From positions 1-63,710 of the forward strand of contig UQYP01000012.1 in NCBI GenBank assembly GCA_900545335.1: a stretch of DNA of 63,710 bases, in the 5' to 3' direction. This DNA comes from an uncultured Sutterella sp. (lineage in GTDB: Bacteria > Pseudomonadota > Gammaproteobacteria > Burkholderiales > Burkholderiaceae_F). Positions within the stretch are counted from its first letter, which is position 1. The number at the start of each line of letters is the position of its first letter. The notes under the pieces were generated by a model, which had not been told where the DNA came from, did not search any database, and worked only from the letters and a program-made list of their open reading frames with translations. The position numbers were made by a program, and so were the translations under genes. Positions 9,109-17,418 of this stretch are shown here, piece after piece.

Positions 9109-10392
9109 ATGGTGATGTTTGCGATTTTTGCGGGCGTGTTGCTCCTCCTACTTCTGGGAGTGACAACGGCTGTCACAATGGGCTTTGCCTCCATTGCCAC
9201 CTTTTTGATGGCAGGAGGCGATATGGCACGCCTTTTCCTTGTGCCTCAGCGCATGTTCTCGCAAGTCTCAGGCATCACTCTGATGTCCATTCCTTTCTTC
9301 TTACTGATGGGAAACTTGATGAGCGTGGGAGGAATCTCCCAGAGCTTATTCGGTTTCGGCAGAGTCTGTTTGGGTCACAGAGCCGGTGGCCTATCCAATG
9401 CTGCGATCGTCGCCTGTATCGTGATGGCTGCAATGTCGGGTTCTGCTGCAGCGTGCGCTGCAGGCATCGGCATGATCGCAATTGCCGAGATGACCAAATC
9501 GGGCTATGACCGGGCTTTCAGCTGTGCGACTATTGCCGCAGGCGGTGCCCTGGGTCCCATCATTCCGCCTTCAATCACGCTTATTTTGTTTGCGGGTCTT
9601 ACTCAAACGAGCGTCAATGCTCTTTTTGCCGCAGGCACCGTGCCGGGCCTTTTATTAGGCCTGGCGTTTATGCTTTGGTCTTCTTACGTGTGTAAAAAAG
9701 AAGGCTATACCGTGACGCCTAAGGCATCGTGGGCTGAGCGCTGGGCGGGCTTTAAAGACGCTTTCTGGTCACTTCTGACGCCTGTCATTGTGATCGGGGG
9801 CATGTTTGCAGGGCTTTTTACGGCAACAGAAGCGGCAGGAGTAGCTTCCTTTTACGTTTTTATTCTGGGGCTTTTTGTCTTCAAGACCCTTAAACTCAAA
9901 GACATCCCGTCCATTCTTTGGAATACCGTTGAGCAAACCGCAAAAGTGATGTTTGTGATTGCCACCGCAGGCTTTTTCCAATACGTGCTTTTGTATACGC
10001 GCATTCCGCAGCAAACGATTGCTTTTGTCTCAAGCACCTTCTCGTCGGTTGCCGTCGTGCTTTTAATCATCATTGCGATTTTGGTGATTATGGGGTGCTT
10101 TATGGAAGGCACTGCTATCTTGCTGATCACGGTGCCTATTTTTGTCCCCATTGCAAAAAGCTTTAACTATGACCTCATTCAGTTGGGCATTGTGATGTGT
10201 ATTGCATTGGCTGTAGGCGTCCTCACACCTCCCGTGGGGCTAAATCTTTATGTGATGGCCTCCATTACCGGAGAAAAAGTGATGGCTATTGCCAAGCACG
10301 CCCTGGGTTATGTGCTGATTATGATTTTGGTTGCAATTGCCGTGGCGTTTATTCCGGGTCTTTCTTTGGGCTTAGCCGGTATTGTGGGGTAG
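9109..10392 (+). CDS. TRAP transporter large permease subunit, DctM family
   Basis: A 427-residue integral membrane protein with about 12 hydrophobic segments, typical of the DctM subunit that forms the Na+-coupled translocation channel. Family patterns include SIPFFLLMGNLM near the N-terminus, the small-residue stretch MAAMSGSAAACAAGIG, GALGPIIPPSI and VGVLTPPVGLNLYV. It sits 12 bases after dctP and 5 bases before dctQ. Confidence 0.93.
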   Translation: MVMFAIFAGVLLLLLLGVTTAVTMGFASIATFLMAGGDMARLFLVPQRMFSQVSGITLMSIPFFLLMGNLMSVGGISQSLFGFGRVCLGHRAGGLSNAAIVACIVMAAMSGSAAACAAGIGMIAIAEMTKSGYDRAFSCATIAAGGALGPIIPPSITLILFAGLTQTSVNALFAAGTVPGLLLGLAFMLWSSYVCKKEGYTVTPKASWAERWAGFKDAFWSLLTPVIVIGGMFAGLFTATEAAGVASFYVFILGLFVFKTLKLKDIPSILWNTVEQTAKVMFVIATAGFFQYVLLYTRIPQQTIAFVSSTFSSVAVVLLIIIAILVIMGCFMEGTAILLITVPIFVPIAKSFNYDLIQLGIVMCIALAVGVLTPPVGLNLYVMASITGEKVMAIAKHALGYVLIMILVAIAVAFIPGLSLGLAGIVG

Positions 10393-10397
10393 TGGGG

Positions 10398-10892
10398 ATG
10401 ATTAAGCTTCTTAAAACCGTTGATCATTGGGTAAGCCGCATCACGCGTTTGATTTGTGTGCTGGCACTCGGCGCCATTGTCATTATGTTTTTGGCAAACG
10501 TGTTCGTGCGCTTTGTCCCCATTTATAACTTCACGCAAACGGATGACTGGATTCAGATTTGCCTTATTTGGATGATCTTTTTGGGGGCTCAGGAGCTCGT
10601 GCGCACGAGAAACCACTTTGTGGTTGAAGTGATGACTGAGCGCCTTCAAGGAAAGAGCGCAAAAGTTTGCCGGGCGATTGTCTGCGCCATTGAACTTCTC
10701 ACTTATGTGCTCATCTGCTACTACGGCTTTGTGTGGGTGATGCGGGCGCACGCCTACATGCAGTCCATTCCCTGGATGCAGGTAAAAGTCGCCTATGCTG
10801 CCATTCCCGTGAGTGCCTTTTTTATGTCGTGCTACGCCCTCAGAGACTTCATTTTGGCTCTTCGCGGCAAGTACGATGACTTTGAAGCTTAA
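10398..10892 (+). CDS. TRAP transporter small permease subunit, DctQ family
   Basis: A 164-residue protein with four predicted membrane helices and the DctQ patterns QICLIWMIFLGAQELVRTRNHFVVE. It pairs with DctM to form the membrane complex. ATG 10398 lies 5 bases after the dctM stop with a GTGGGG site; an upstream in-frame extension overlapping dctM reads through another frame and is not convincing. The order P-M-Q differs from the usual P-Q-M. Confidence 0.88.
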   Translation: MIKLLKTVDHWVSRITRLICVLALGAIVIMFLANVFVRFVPIYNFTQTDDWIQICLIWMIFLGAQELVRTRNHFVVEVMTERLQGKSAKVCRAIVCAIELLTYVLICYYGFVWVMRAHAYMQSIPWMQVKVAYAAIPVSAFFMSCYALRDFILALRGKYDDFEA

Positions 10893-10906
10893 GTTAAAGA
10901 CTTCAA

Positions 10907-11824
10907 TTAAAGCTTGGCTTTCGTGAGCAAAAAGACCGTTGAAAAAATCAGCACTGCCCCAACGACTTCGATCGTATGAAAAGTCGTGCCCAAAATGATG
11001 ACGGAAAGCACGACGGCCGAGAGCGGTTCAAAGCAATTGAGAATCGACGTAATCGAAGGCGGGACAAATTCAAGGCTCTTTAAGTAACACCAAAAAGCAA
11101 TGATGGTGCCAAAAAGCACGATATAGCCGTAGAGTGCAATACATTCGATAGTCCAGTCAACCGCCATATCAAAGGGGTTAATGACAAGACAGCCCACGGC
11201 GCCACCGATGAGCATCCCCCAGCCCACAACAGTCGTCACCGACACTCGTTTAATAAGGTTTCTCGGCTGAATCGTGCAAAACGCTCCGCAGATGGCCGAG
11301 ATCAGTCCCCAAAAGACACCGGTGCCTGAGAAATTAAGGTGGCTGAAGTCGCCCTTTGTGATAAGGCATATGACACCCACGGCTGAGAGCGCAATCGCAC
11401 CCAATTCCACCGGCTGCACTTTGCGATGATCAACGAGCGCTAAAAAGCTGATCACAAAAAGGGGACCGGTTAAAACCAAAATACCTGCTGTAGCCGCATT
11501 GGCGTGTTCAATCGATAAGAAAAACGCCCATTGAATACCTAAGACTCCCAAGCCGTAGACGGCAATGTCACGAATGTTTTCGCACTTAAAAACGGTTTTG
11601 AGATGATTTTTGGGAGAGAGCAGCCAGTCAATCATCGCGAGAGCGACCCCTGCTCCAAAAACTCTGAGCGCGGTGAGGTTTTCAGCTGAAAAGCCGTAGT
11701 GCGTCATCAGATATTGAGCTGCCACAGCCATTGAGCCCCAGGAGCAGCCTGCTGTGAGCGCAAGAAGAAAACCTTTGAAAATTGCCGAATGCATCGCTAC
11801 TGATTTAAATGACAATGGCCTCAT
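10907..11824 (-). CDS. EamA/DMT-family transporter
   Basis: A 305-residue protein of ten predicted membrane helices in two EamA repeats (the first begins LLALTAGCSWGSMAVAAQYL; the second ends VEVVGAVLIFSTVFLLTKAKL), the drug/metabolite exporter fold. The substrate is unknown. ATG at 11824 is used; a Met ten residues in is an alternative, and neither has a clear ribosome site. It converges on the dctQ gene, 14 bases away. Confidence 0.85.
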   Translation of the reverse strand: MRPLSFKSVAMHSAIFKGFLLALTAGCSWGSMAVAAQYLMTHYGFSAENLTALRVFGAGVALAMIDWLLSPKNHLKTVFKCENIRDIAVYGLGVLGIQWAFFLSIEHANAATAGILVLTGPLFVISFLALVDHRKVQPVELGAIALSAVGVICLITKGDFSHLNFSGTGVFWGLISAICGAFCTIQPRNLIKRVSVTTVVGWGMLIGGAVGCLVINPFDMAVDWTIECIALYGYIVLFGTIIAFWCYLKSLEFVPPSITSILNCFEPLSAVVLSVIILGTTFHTIEVVGAVLIFSTVFLLTKAKL

Positions 11825-11972
11825 TATCGGCAGGGTAACTCAAAATTTCAAAGAATATTTGGATTAATTATTAAGTGCTCAAGCTGCCCTTTTGAGCATT
11901 GAAAAAATCTCTGGAGTTTTCCTTAGTTCGATAGAATGGAATGTCGTTTTTATTTTTTTAAGTGAATTGCCT

Positions 11973-12854
11973 ATGTGGGAGTATGATTCTTTGATTTCTG
12001 CCCGTGAACACTATCTGGGTCTGCCTGAAGTAAAAGGTTTTACGGATTTCTTGGCTCAATTTATCGCAGGCCGCGTCTTCGATCCTCCGTACCTCACTCA
12101 AACCCGCCATCCCAAAGTGCAGTATTGTTTTACGAGCTTGGAGGATGCCTGGGATCAATACATTCAGGAAGAGCCCAATAAAAGCTTTCAAAAGCGCTTG
12201 ATTGAGTATGAAGCGCCTCTTAAAGAGGCTCTTGATAAGCGTGATGACATAGCCTTTATCGAAGTGATTAAAAGCATGTTCGGCGGTGAGTCGAGTCTTT
12301 TATTTCGCTCAAACCAAAAGACCCTTTTTGCGATGAAGGATATTTGTGAGTCTGTCGTTTTTGCCGTGAGGCAGTTTTCAAGCGACTCGCCCGATGAGGA
12401 TGCCTTCGGACGCTTTTACGGTCCCCGAATGTCAGGCTTTTTCTCCCGCATTTACGCAACGCTTATTCCTGATTTTTTAACCTACGACAGCCGCATTTCA
12501 GGCGCTCTGTGTTACCTGATCAGGCTCTACTGCATTGAAAGCAACATTACGCTGCCTGAGACGCTTAAGTTAGGAAGCGTTCACGGTTGGGGCAAAGACA
12601 AGAAAAACGTCTCGCGCAATGCTTCCTGGGGCGAAAATGATTTCACCTCTTTAGATACCATCAAAAAGCGCCCCATGCGCGAAAGAACTTTTGCGCACAG
12701 CAACTATCTGGCTTCCTGGCTCGTGATGGAAGCGATCCGCAAGGCAAAAGCTTTGGATGAAAAGGGGAGCAGTTGGGTAAGCGACCCTTACCCCATACGC
12801 AAAGTGGAAGCCTCGCTTTATATGATGGGAGCAGAACTTCCTCCTGTTGACTGA
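11973..12854 (+). CDS. hypothetical protein of unknown function
   Basis: About 293 soluble residues from ATG 11973 (a TTG at 11892 would add 27). I do not recognise the family with confidence. The central FYGPRMSGFFSRIYATLIP and DFLTYDSRISGAL, plus the C-terminal RKVEASLYMMG, resemble patterns (a YDSR-type motif and a late arginine helix) seen in some HhH/OGG-fold-like proteins. This is a weak hint only. It stands alone between two minus-strand genes and is followed by a strong terminator. Confidence 0.6.
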   Translation: MWEYDSLISAREHYLGLPEVKGFTDFLAQFIAGRVFDPPYLTQTRHPKVQYCFTSLEDAWDQYIQEEPNKSFQKRLIEYEAPLKEALDKRDDIAFIEVIKSMFGGESSLLFRSNQKTLFAMKDICESVVFAVRQFSSDSPDEDAFGRFYGPRMSGFFSRIYATLIPDFLTYDSRISGALCYLIRLYCIESNITLPETLKLGSVHGWGKDKKNVSRNASWGENDFTSLDTIKKRPMRERTFAHSNYLASWLVMEAIRKAKALDEKGSSWVSDPYPIRKVEASLYMMGAELPPVD

Positions 12855-12897
12855 AAAAGTCTCATTTAAGTATTTTGAGCGCTTGAACTTCAAAGAA

Positions 12898-12923
12898 AAA
12901 CGGCGGGGCTTTCCCCGCCGTTT
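12898..12923. terminator. bidirectional rho-independent terminator
   Basis: Perfect 11-bp stem AAACGGCGGGG (12898-12908) / CCCCGCCGTTT (12913-12923) with a CTTT loop, lying between the convergent hypothetical gene and the gamma-glutamyltransferase-like gene. Confidence 0.9.
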
Positions 12924-12949
12924 GAGTCTCTCAGCGACTTAAAAAACGC

Positions 12950-14566
12950 TTAGAAGGAGGCAATCTGACCGTCGGTGCGTTTTTCCGTACCGGCGCAGAG
13001 GATGCCCGTCTTTTCATCACGCAGAATCACTTGGCCGCGTCCCATGTGATAGGGATCAGGCTGCACAACAATGTCGTGGCCCATGCGCTGCAACAGACGA
13101 ATCAAGTGATTGGGCATGTCTTGCTCCACTTCAACCTTCTTGCCGCCGATCCACTGCCAACGAGGAGCGTCCAGGGCCTGTTGGGGATTTAAGTGGAAGT
13201 CAATCATGTTCATGATCACCTGCAGGTGAGCCTGAGGCTGCATCCAGCCGCCCATGATGCCCATAGCCGAGATCGGTTGATCGCCCTTAGAGATAAAGGC
13301 CGGAATAATCGTGTGATACGGGCGCTTGCCGCCTTCGTAAGCATTGGGGTGCTTTTCATCGAAGCGGAAGTTTTGCGCACGGTCATTAAGCGAAATACCC
13401 GTGCCCGGAATCACAATACCTGAGCCAAAACCTCTGAAGTTACTTTGAATCATGCTCACCATGTTGCCTTCAGCATCAGCTGTTGCAAAGTAAACGGTGG
13501 AGCTGTAGCGCGGATCACCCACTTCAGGCATTAAGGCTGAATCAGGCTTAATGAGCTTTCTGCGGTCATCGGCATACTTTTGGCTTAAAAGCTGTTCCGA
13601 GGTCACAATCATGTGTGAGGGCTCTGCCACATATTCCATCGTATCGACAAAGGCCAGCTTCATCGCTTCGATTTGCTTATGAAGCGTATCGATTGTGTCA
13701 CGTTCACCGAACGTAAAGCCCTTTAAGATGTTTAAAGCCATCAAAACCGTAATGCCGTGGCTGTTGGGCGGAATTTCCCAAACGTCATAACCCCGGTAGT
13801 CGGTCTTTAAGGGCTGCACCCATTCGGGGTGGTAAGCAGCCAAGTCTTCAGCAGACAGGAACCCGTTGTGTTCCTTCATGAAAGCATCGATCTTTTGAGC
13901 CAAAGCTCCGCGATAGAAAGATTCGCCCTTGGTGCGGGCAATTTCGCGAAGCGTTTCAGCCATATCGTGGCTCTTAAAGACGTCACCCGGTTTGAGCCAC
14001 GTATCGTTCGGTGCAAAGGTGTCAAACCAGCCCTTAAATTCCGGACGATCGCGGTATTTGCTGTAGTTCTTATAGGCTTCTTCCCACAAGCGGCTGATAT
14101 TGGGCGAAACAGGATAACCGTTTTCTGCGTAGTCGATTGCAGGGGCCATCACATCTTCAAGAGGCAGACGGCCGAAACGCTCATGCATGGCCATCCAGCC
14201 GCCTACGGCACCCGGCACATCGATGGGTTCTACGCCATAGGGCGGAATGCTGTCAAAGCCTCTTTCTTTGAGTTTGGCAATGGAGGCAGCTTTGGGTAAG
14301 GGGCCTGAGCCATTAATGCCGTAAAGCTTTCCCTTGTACCAAATGAGCGCAAAGCAGTCGGCACCCAAACCGTTACCCGTGGGTTCGACGACAGGCTGTG
14401 CACAGGCTACAGCTACTGCTGCATCAATGGCATTGCCGCCCTTAAGCAGAACTTTGAGACCGGCGGCAGCGCCTGAGGGGTTGCCCACGCAGGACATCCC
14501 GTTTTTGGCGTAGACCACATGTCGCTTGGAGGCGTAGGGATAGTCTTGAGCGTCAAACTTAAACAT
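12950..14566 (-). CDS. gamma-glutamyltransferase-family Ntn hydrolase (YwrD-like)
   Basis: A 538-residue protein of the GGT/cephalosporin-acylase group. These proenzymes self-cleave before a Thr that becomes the catalytic N-terminus; here the candidate is the Thr in PRYSSTVYFATADAEGNM. Also visible: GGNAIDAAVA, GNGLGADCFA, DVPGAVGGW and SGIVIPGTGISLNDR. There is no signal peptide, so it should be cytoplasmic, unlike E. coli Ggt. An AAGGG ribosome site precedes ATG 14566. The next gene upstream is a GltS-like permease, suggesting uptake and cleavage of gamma-glutamyl compounds. Substrate not certain. Confidence 0.85.
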   Translation of the reverse strand: MFKFDAQDYPYASKRHVVYAKNGMSCVGNPSGAAAGLKVLLKGGNAIDAAVAVACAQPVVEPTGNGLGADCFALIWYKGKLYGINGSGPLPKAASIAKLKERGFDSIPPYGVEPIDVPGAVGGWMAMHERFGRLPLEDVMAPAIDYAENGYPVSPNISRLWEEAYKNYSKYRDRPEFKGWFDTFAPNDTWLKPGDVFKSHDMAETLREIARTKGESFYRGALAQKIDAFMKEHNGFLSAEDLAAYHPEWVQPLKTDYRGYDVWEIPPNSHGITVLMALNILKGFTFGERDTIDTLHKQIEAMKLAFVDTMEYVAEPSHMIVTSEQLLSQKYADDRRKLIKPDSALMPEVGDPRYSSTVYFATADAEGNMVSMIQSNFRGFGSGIVIPGTGISLNDRAQNFRFDEKHPNAYEGGKRPYHTIIPAFISKGDQPISAMGIMGGWMQPQAHLQVIMNMIDFHLNPQQALDAPRWQWIGGKKVEVEQDMPNHLIRLLQRMGHDIVVQPDPYHMGRGQVILRDEKTGILCAGTEKRTDGQIASF

Positions 14567-14624
14567 GATGTTTACCCTTTCAAAAAAGTGTCATTTAAAT
14601 CAATCGTTTCGTTTTACGGTCGCT

Positions 14625-15803
14625 CTACGGAACAAGGAATGTTTCGAAGATGCCGGCAATGATGACGGAAACCGAGGTCACAGTGGTAAAGCCTGCGACG
14701 AGGTACTTCGACATAATGGCATCAAGCACCACTTGTTTTTCTTCTTCATTTCCCGCAGCGGCCGTTGCGACTTCATTGGCAATAAGGTAGGTTGCCGGGA
14801 ACCCTAAGAGCTGAGCGGCAGCTACGCCCAATGCGACGTTTTTGTGACCCTGTACTTTCCACAAAGGCAAAATGGCAAAGCAGACGTAAAGCAAAACGAA
14901 GACCACCACGAACACAATCACGGTGCTGTAACCCAAAACGAGTAATTCGTGGAAATCGATCTTGGCTAAGCTCGGGATAATGGAGGCAAACACCGCGACG
15001 TTAAAGATGCCGCCCGACTTGGCTTGCGCCATGATGTTTTTGGGCACGTAACCGGTTGTAGCCATGATGGCGCCCAAAATGAGGCACCAAATGGTGTAGC
15101 TCAAGCCCGTCATCTGACCGATGATGGAGGCGACCCAGGAGAAAAGGGCCATGATCCCTAGGCAGACAAACTGACCGTAATACTTTTTGTTCTTTTCAGC
15201 AAAAGTGAGCTTCGGTTCTTCCCCCGGTTTGGCTACGGGCTTATTGGGGTTCACACCCGTTTGACGGTAGACAGCCAGCACTTCGCGGGCTTCACGCAAA
15301 CCGAAGTAGGAGGCAAAGGGGGTGCCGAAGAATTTTTGCACGGCGTACAAAATCGTACCCAAGGCAGCAGCCATCTCAAGACCGTTTTCCATAGCGGCAG
15401 ATGTCATAATCTGAGTGGCGACGATACCGCCGTTAATAATCGGAATGGCAACGATACTTTCGTTGTAACCGATCAAAGGCACAAGCACCACCATGCCGAG
15501 CCAGATCACAGCCATGGATAAGCAGGCAGTGGCCACTGTGCGCCACTCGGCTATGAGTTCACGCATATTAATCGTGGTACCCATCCCGAAGACCACAAAG
15601 CCTACGGCCCATTTGCCGATTTGTGTGAGACCGGCCTGATTGATCACATCGTCCGGAATCCAGTCGGCCATGAAGAAAACGAGGAATAACAGAAGGCTCA
15701 CGAAAACCGAAGACAGCTTCGCTTTGGTGGCCACGCCTAAGAAGTCGCCGATCGCAAAAAATGCCAGGCAGACAAAGATGTAAAAAAGCATGCCCTCAAA
15801 CAT
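14625..15803 (-). CDS. GltS-like multispanning permease (Na+/glutamate symporter superfamily)
   Basis: A 392-residue membrane protein with about 10-12 helices, small-residue-rich repeats and a central charged cytoplasmic loop (about residues 190-215). Overall shape and stretches such as IINGGIVATQIMTSAAMENG recall the ESS/GltS glutamate symporter group, but this is a distant resemblance. The ATG at 15803 has AAAGGAA upstream and is preferred to an upstream in-frame start. It lies 58 bases before the GGT-like gene on the same strand, so the two are probably one operon. Confidence 0.65.
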   Translation of the reverse strand: MFEGMLFYIFVCLAFFAIGDFLGVATKAKLSSVFVSLLLFLVFFMADWIPDDVINQAGLTQIGKWAVGFVVFGMGTTINMRELIAEWRTVATACLSMAVIWLGMVVLVPLIGYNESIVAIPIINGGIVATQIMTSAAMENGLEMAAALGTILYAVQKFFGTPFASYFGLREAREVLAVYRQTGVNPNKPVAKPGEEPKLTFAEKNKKYYGQFVCLGIMALFSWVASIIGQMTGLSYTIWCLILGAIMATTGYVPKNIMAQAKSGGIFNVAVFASIIPSLAKIDFHELLVLGYSTVIVFVVVFVLLYVCFAILPLWKVQGHKNVALGVAAAQLLGFPATYLIANEVATAAAGNEEEKQVVLDAIMSKYLVAGFTTVTSVSVIIAGIFETFLVP

Positions 15804-15905
15804 GGGAAATTCCTTTCTTGGTTTGTTGGTAAATGAAATAAAGGGACAAACCCCGTATTTCACCCATCGTAACGAGGGTTACGCTTGAAAGAAATAAGCA
15901 CTTTT

Positions 15906-15931
15906 CCTAGACATAAGGCAATTCGTCTAGG
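15906..15931. promoter_or_regulatory. inverted repeat upstream of the GltS-like permease
   Basis: CCTAGAC (15906-15912) and GTCTAGG (15925-15931) form a 7-bp dyad with a 12-base spacer, about 100 bases upstream of the permease start. Placement and AT-rich spacer suit an operator for a dimeric regulator. No regulator gene is adjacent. Confidence 0.4.
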
Positions 15932-15959
15932 GGTATACGAGAAGAGAGGAAAAGGAAAT

Positions 15960-15983
15960 CCAACCTCCTTTTTAAGAGGTTGG
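15960..15983 (-). terminator. terminator downstream of the beta-lactamase gene
   Basis: Stem CCAACCTC (15960-15967) / GAGGTTGG (15976-15983), located 42 bases past the stop of the minus-strand beta-lactamase gene, followed on that strand by an ATTTCCTTTTCC tract. Confidence 0.75.
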
Positions 15984-16024
15984 ACAGGTCTCAGAAAATT
16001 GAAACGCTCGGAAAGCTTAGAAAG

Positions 16025-16927
16025 CTATTCAAGAACGCGATAGAGAACGTCAATGACTTCCTGCATGACGGCGTCTCTTTGAGAAAGCGGTGTCTGAGCC
16101 GGGGCTTTCAAGTGGATTGCTGCGTAATAGCGGTTGCTCTCATCAGAAACCAAAATCGCATGGATAGCGCGAGTGGCGCCAAAAGCGTCAGAACCGGCAC
16201 CGGTGCGGTCATATAGGCGCCAGCCTTCGGGCAATTGAGCGCGCAGTAAATTTGAGGAACCAACGTTACTCGCAAGGTCCTCCAACCACTGATTCCTGGC
16301 CGATTGAGGCATGGCGGCGTCAAGCCTTTGCCAAGTGAGCGAAGCGTTGCTTGGCGTTGTGGTATCGCGGTATTCGTTGGGAGTAAATGTGTTCAGATCG
16401 GGTTCTGTCCGGTCGCTCCTTGTCGTGGCATCACCTTTTTGCCGCAGCCATACAGTGAGAGCCTTAGGGCCGCCCGTATGCGCGAAGATAAAATTGGCAG
16501 CCCGGTTGTCGCTTTTTGATAATGCCGCCCGACAGGCGTCCTTTAAAGTCACCTCAGTCTCGGGGGCAAGGCTGCCAAAGACCGGCGAGTGAGAAACCGC
16601 TTTCACGGTATCAATGCGTGCCTGAACTTTTTCAAGGCCCAAATCATAGACTCGGGCGCACTGCAGTGCCTTAACGGTACTGGTGAGCGGAAAGCGCTCG
16701 CGGGAGCGCCACTCCAGAAGTACATTCGCTTTTTCGTCACGCAGGGATAAGCCCACGGCAACACGGTGTTTATTCTCAATAGCTACAATTTCTTTCTGAG
16801 CACTTTTTGCCGTTTGGTTTAAAGAGGGCTTTTCCTGCATCGGGGTGCAGCCTGAGAGCGCAAAAAGGGCGACGCTTCCCAAAGCAGCAATTGAGCAGAG
16901 GATTTTTGAAGAAAGCCGTTTGGTCAT
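16025..16927 (-). CDS. class A beta-lactamase, predicted lipoprotein
   Basis: A 300-residue serine beta-lactamase. All class A elements are present: S83-T-V-K86 (Ambler S70xxK), S139-D-N (SDN), E175 in RTEPDLN (omega-loop E166), and R241-T-G in place of the usual K-T-G. Arg at Ambler 234 is a feature of CARB/PSE carbenicillinases. The N-terminus carries a signal peptide with lipobox LSGC (Cys27), so the enzyme is probably membrane-anchored in the periplasm. It should hydrolyse penicillins; the spectrum cannot be read. No regulator (AmpR/BlaR) or mobile element is adjacent, so it looks resident. Confidence 0.88.
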   Translation of the reverse strand: MTKRLSSKILCSIAALGSVALFALSGCTPMQEKPSLNQTAKSAQKEIVAIENKHRVAVGLSLRDEKANVLLEWRSRERFPLTSTVKALQCARVYDLGLEKVQARIDTVKAVSHSPVFGSLAPETEVTLKDACRAALSKSDNRAANFIFAHTGGPKALTVWLRQKGDATTRSDRTEPDLNTFTPNEYRDTTTPSNASLTWQRLDAAMPQSARNQWLEDLASNVGSSNLLRAQLPEGWRLYDRTGAGSDAFGATRAIHAILVSDESNRYYAAIHLKAPAQTPLSQRDAVMQEVIDVLYRVLE

Positions 16928-16941
16928 AAAAATGCCCCTTT

Positions 16942-17355
16942 TTATGCTTGCGCTTTAGCAAGTGAAGGGTTGCGTTTCAATTTGGATTTTAACTCGGGCC
17001 CGATCACCAAAATCAAAATTGAAACAAACAAAAGCAAAATGCCCGTGACGGAGGCAACGGTACTGGGTTCGTTCAAAACAAAAATACCGATCACAGCGGC
17101 TCCCATGGGTTCTCCCAGTGTGAGCGTAGAGGCAATCAGAGTCGGCGTATGTTTAAAGCCGATCAATTCAAGCGTGAAGGCCAAAGCCGAGTTCACAACG
17201 CCCAGCATACCAACGCAAAGCAGACCCTTGGGTGTCATCATCTAGTCGGTGGGGAAGATGACAAAAAACGGCAGCATCAGAACTGCACCGATCAGCATGA
17301 CAATGGCCATGCCTTCTTCGGCTGAGTAAGGTTCGGCAATTCTCGGGGCAAAATG
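16942..17355 (-). pseudogene. truncated EamA/DMT transporter pseudogene
   Basis: The 99-residue frame 16942-17241 is the C-terminal part of an EamA repeat (LGVVNSALAFTLELIGF, ASTLTLGEPMGAAVIGIFVLNE). In the same frame upstream, after an in-frame TAG at 17242-17244, the homology continues (RIAEPYSAEEGMAIVMLIG and on) to about 17355. There it stops at the terminator of the next gene. So the first half is missing and the remaining half is split by a stop codon. Exact left boundary is approximate. Confidence 0.75.
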
Positions 17356-17387
17356 AGCTGAAATTGAAAGTATTTTGCAAAAGAAAA

Positions 17388-17406
17388 GAGCCCGAAATTC
17401 GGGCTC
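17388..17406. terminator. rho-independent terminator
   Basis: Perfect 9-bp stem GAGCCCGAA (17388-17396) / TTCGGGCTC (17398-17406) downstream of the basic-tailed membrane protein gene, followed on the minus strand by TTTTCTTTTG. It also marks where the EamA remnant ends. Confidence 0.85.
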
Positions 17407-17418
17407 GTGAAGTTGCAG

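Noticed and set aside
10197..10398. An N-terminal extension of DctQ overlapping dctM
   Set aside because: The extra residues are dctM read in another frame; ATG 10398 has a good ribosome site and starts the conserved protein.
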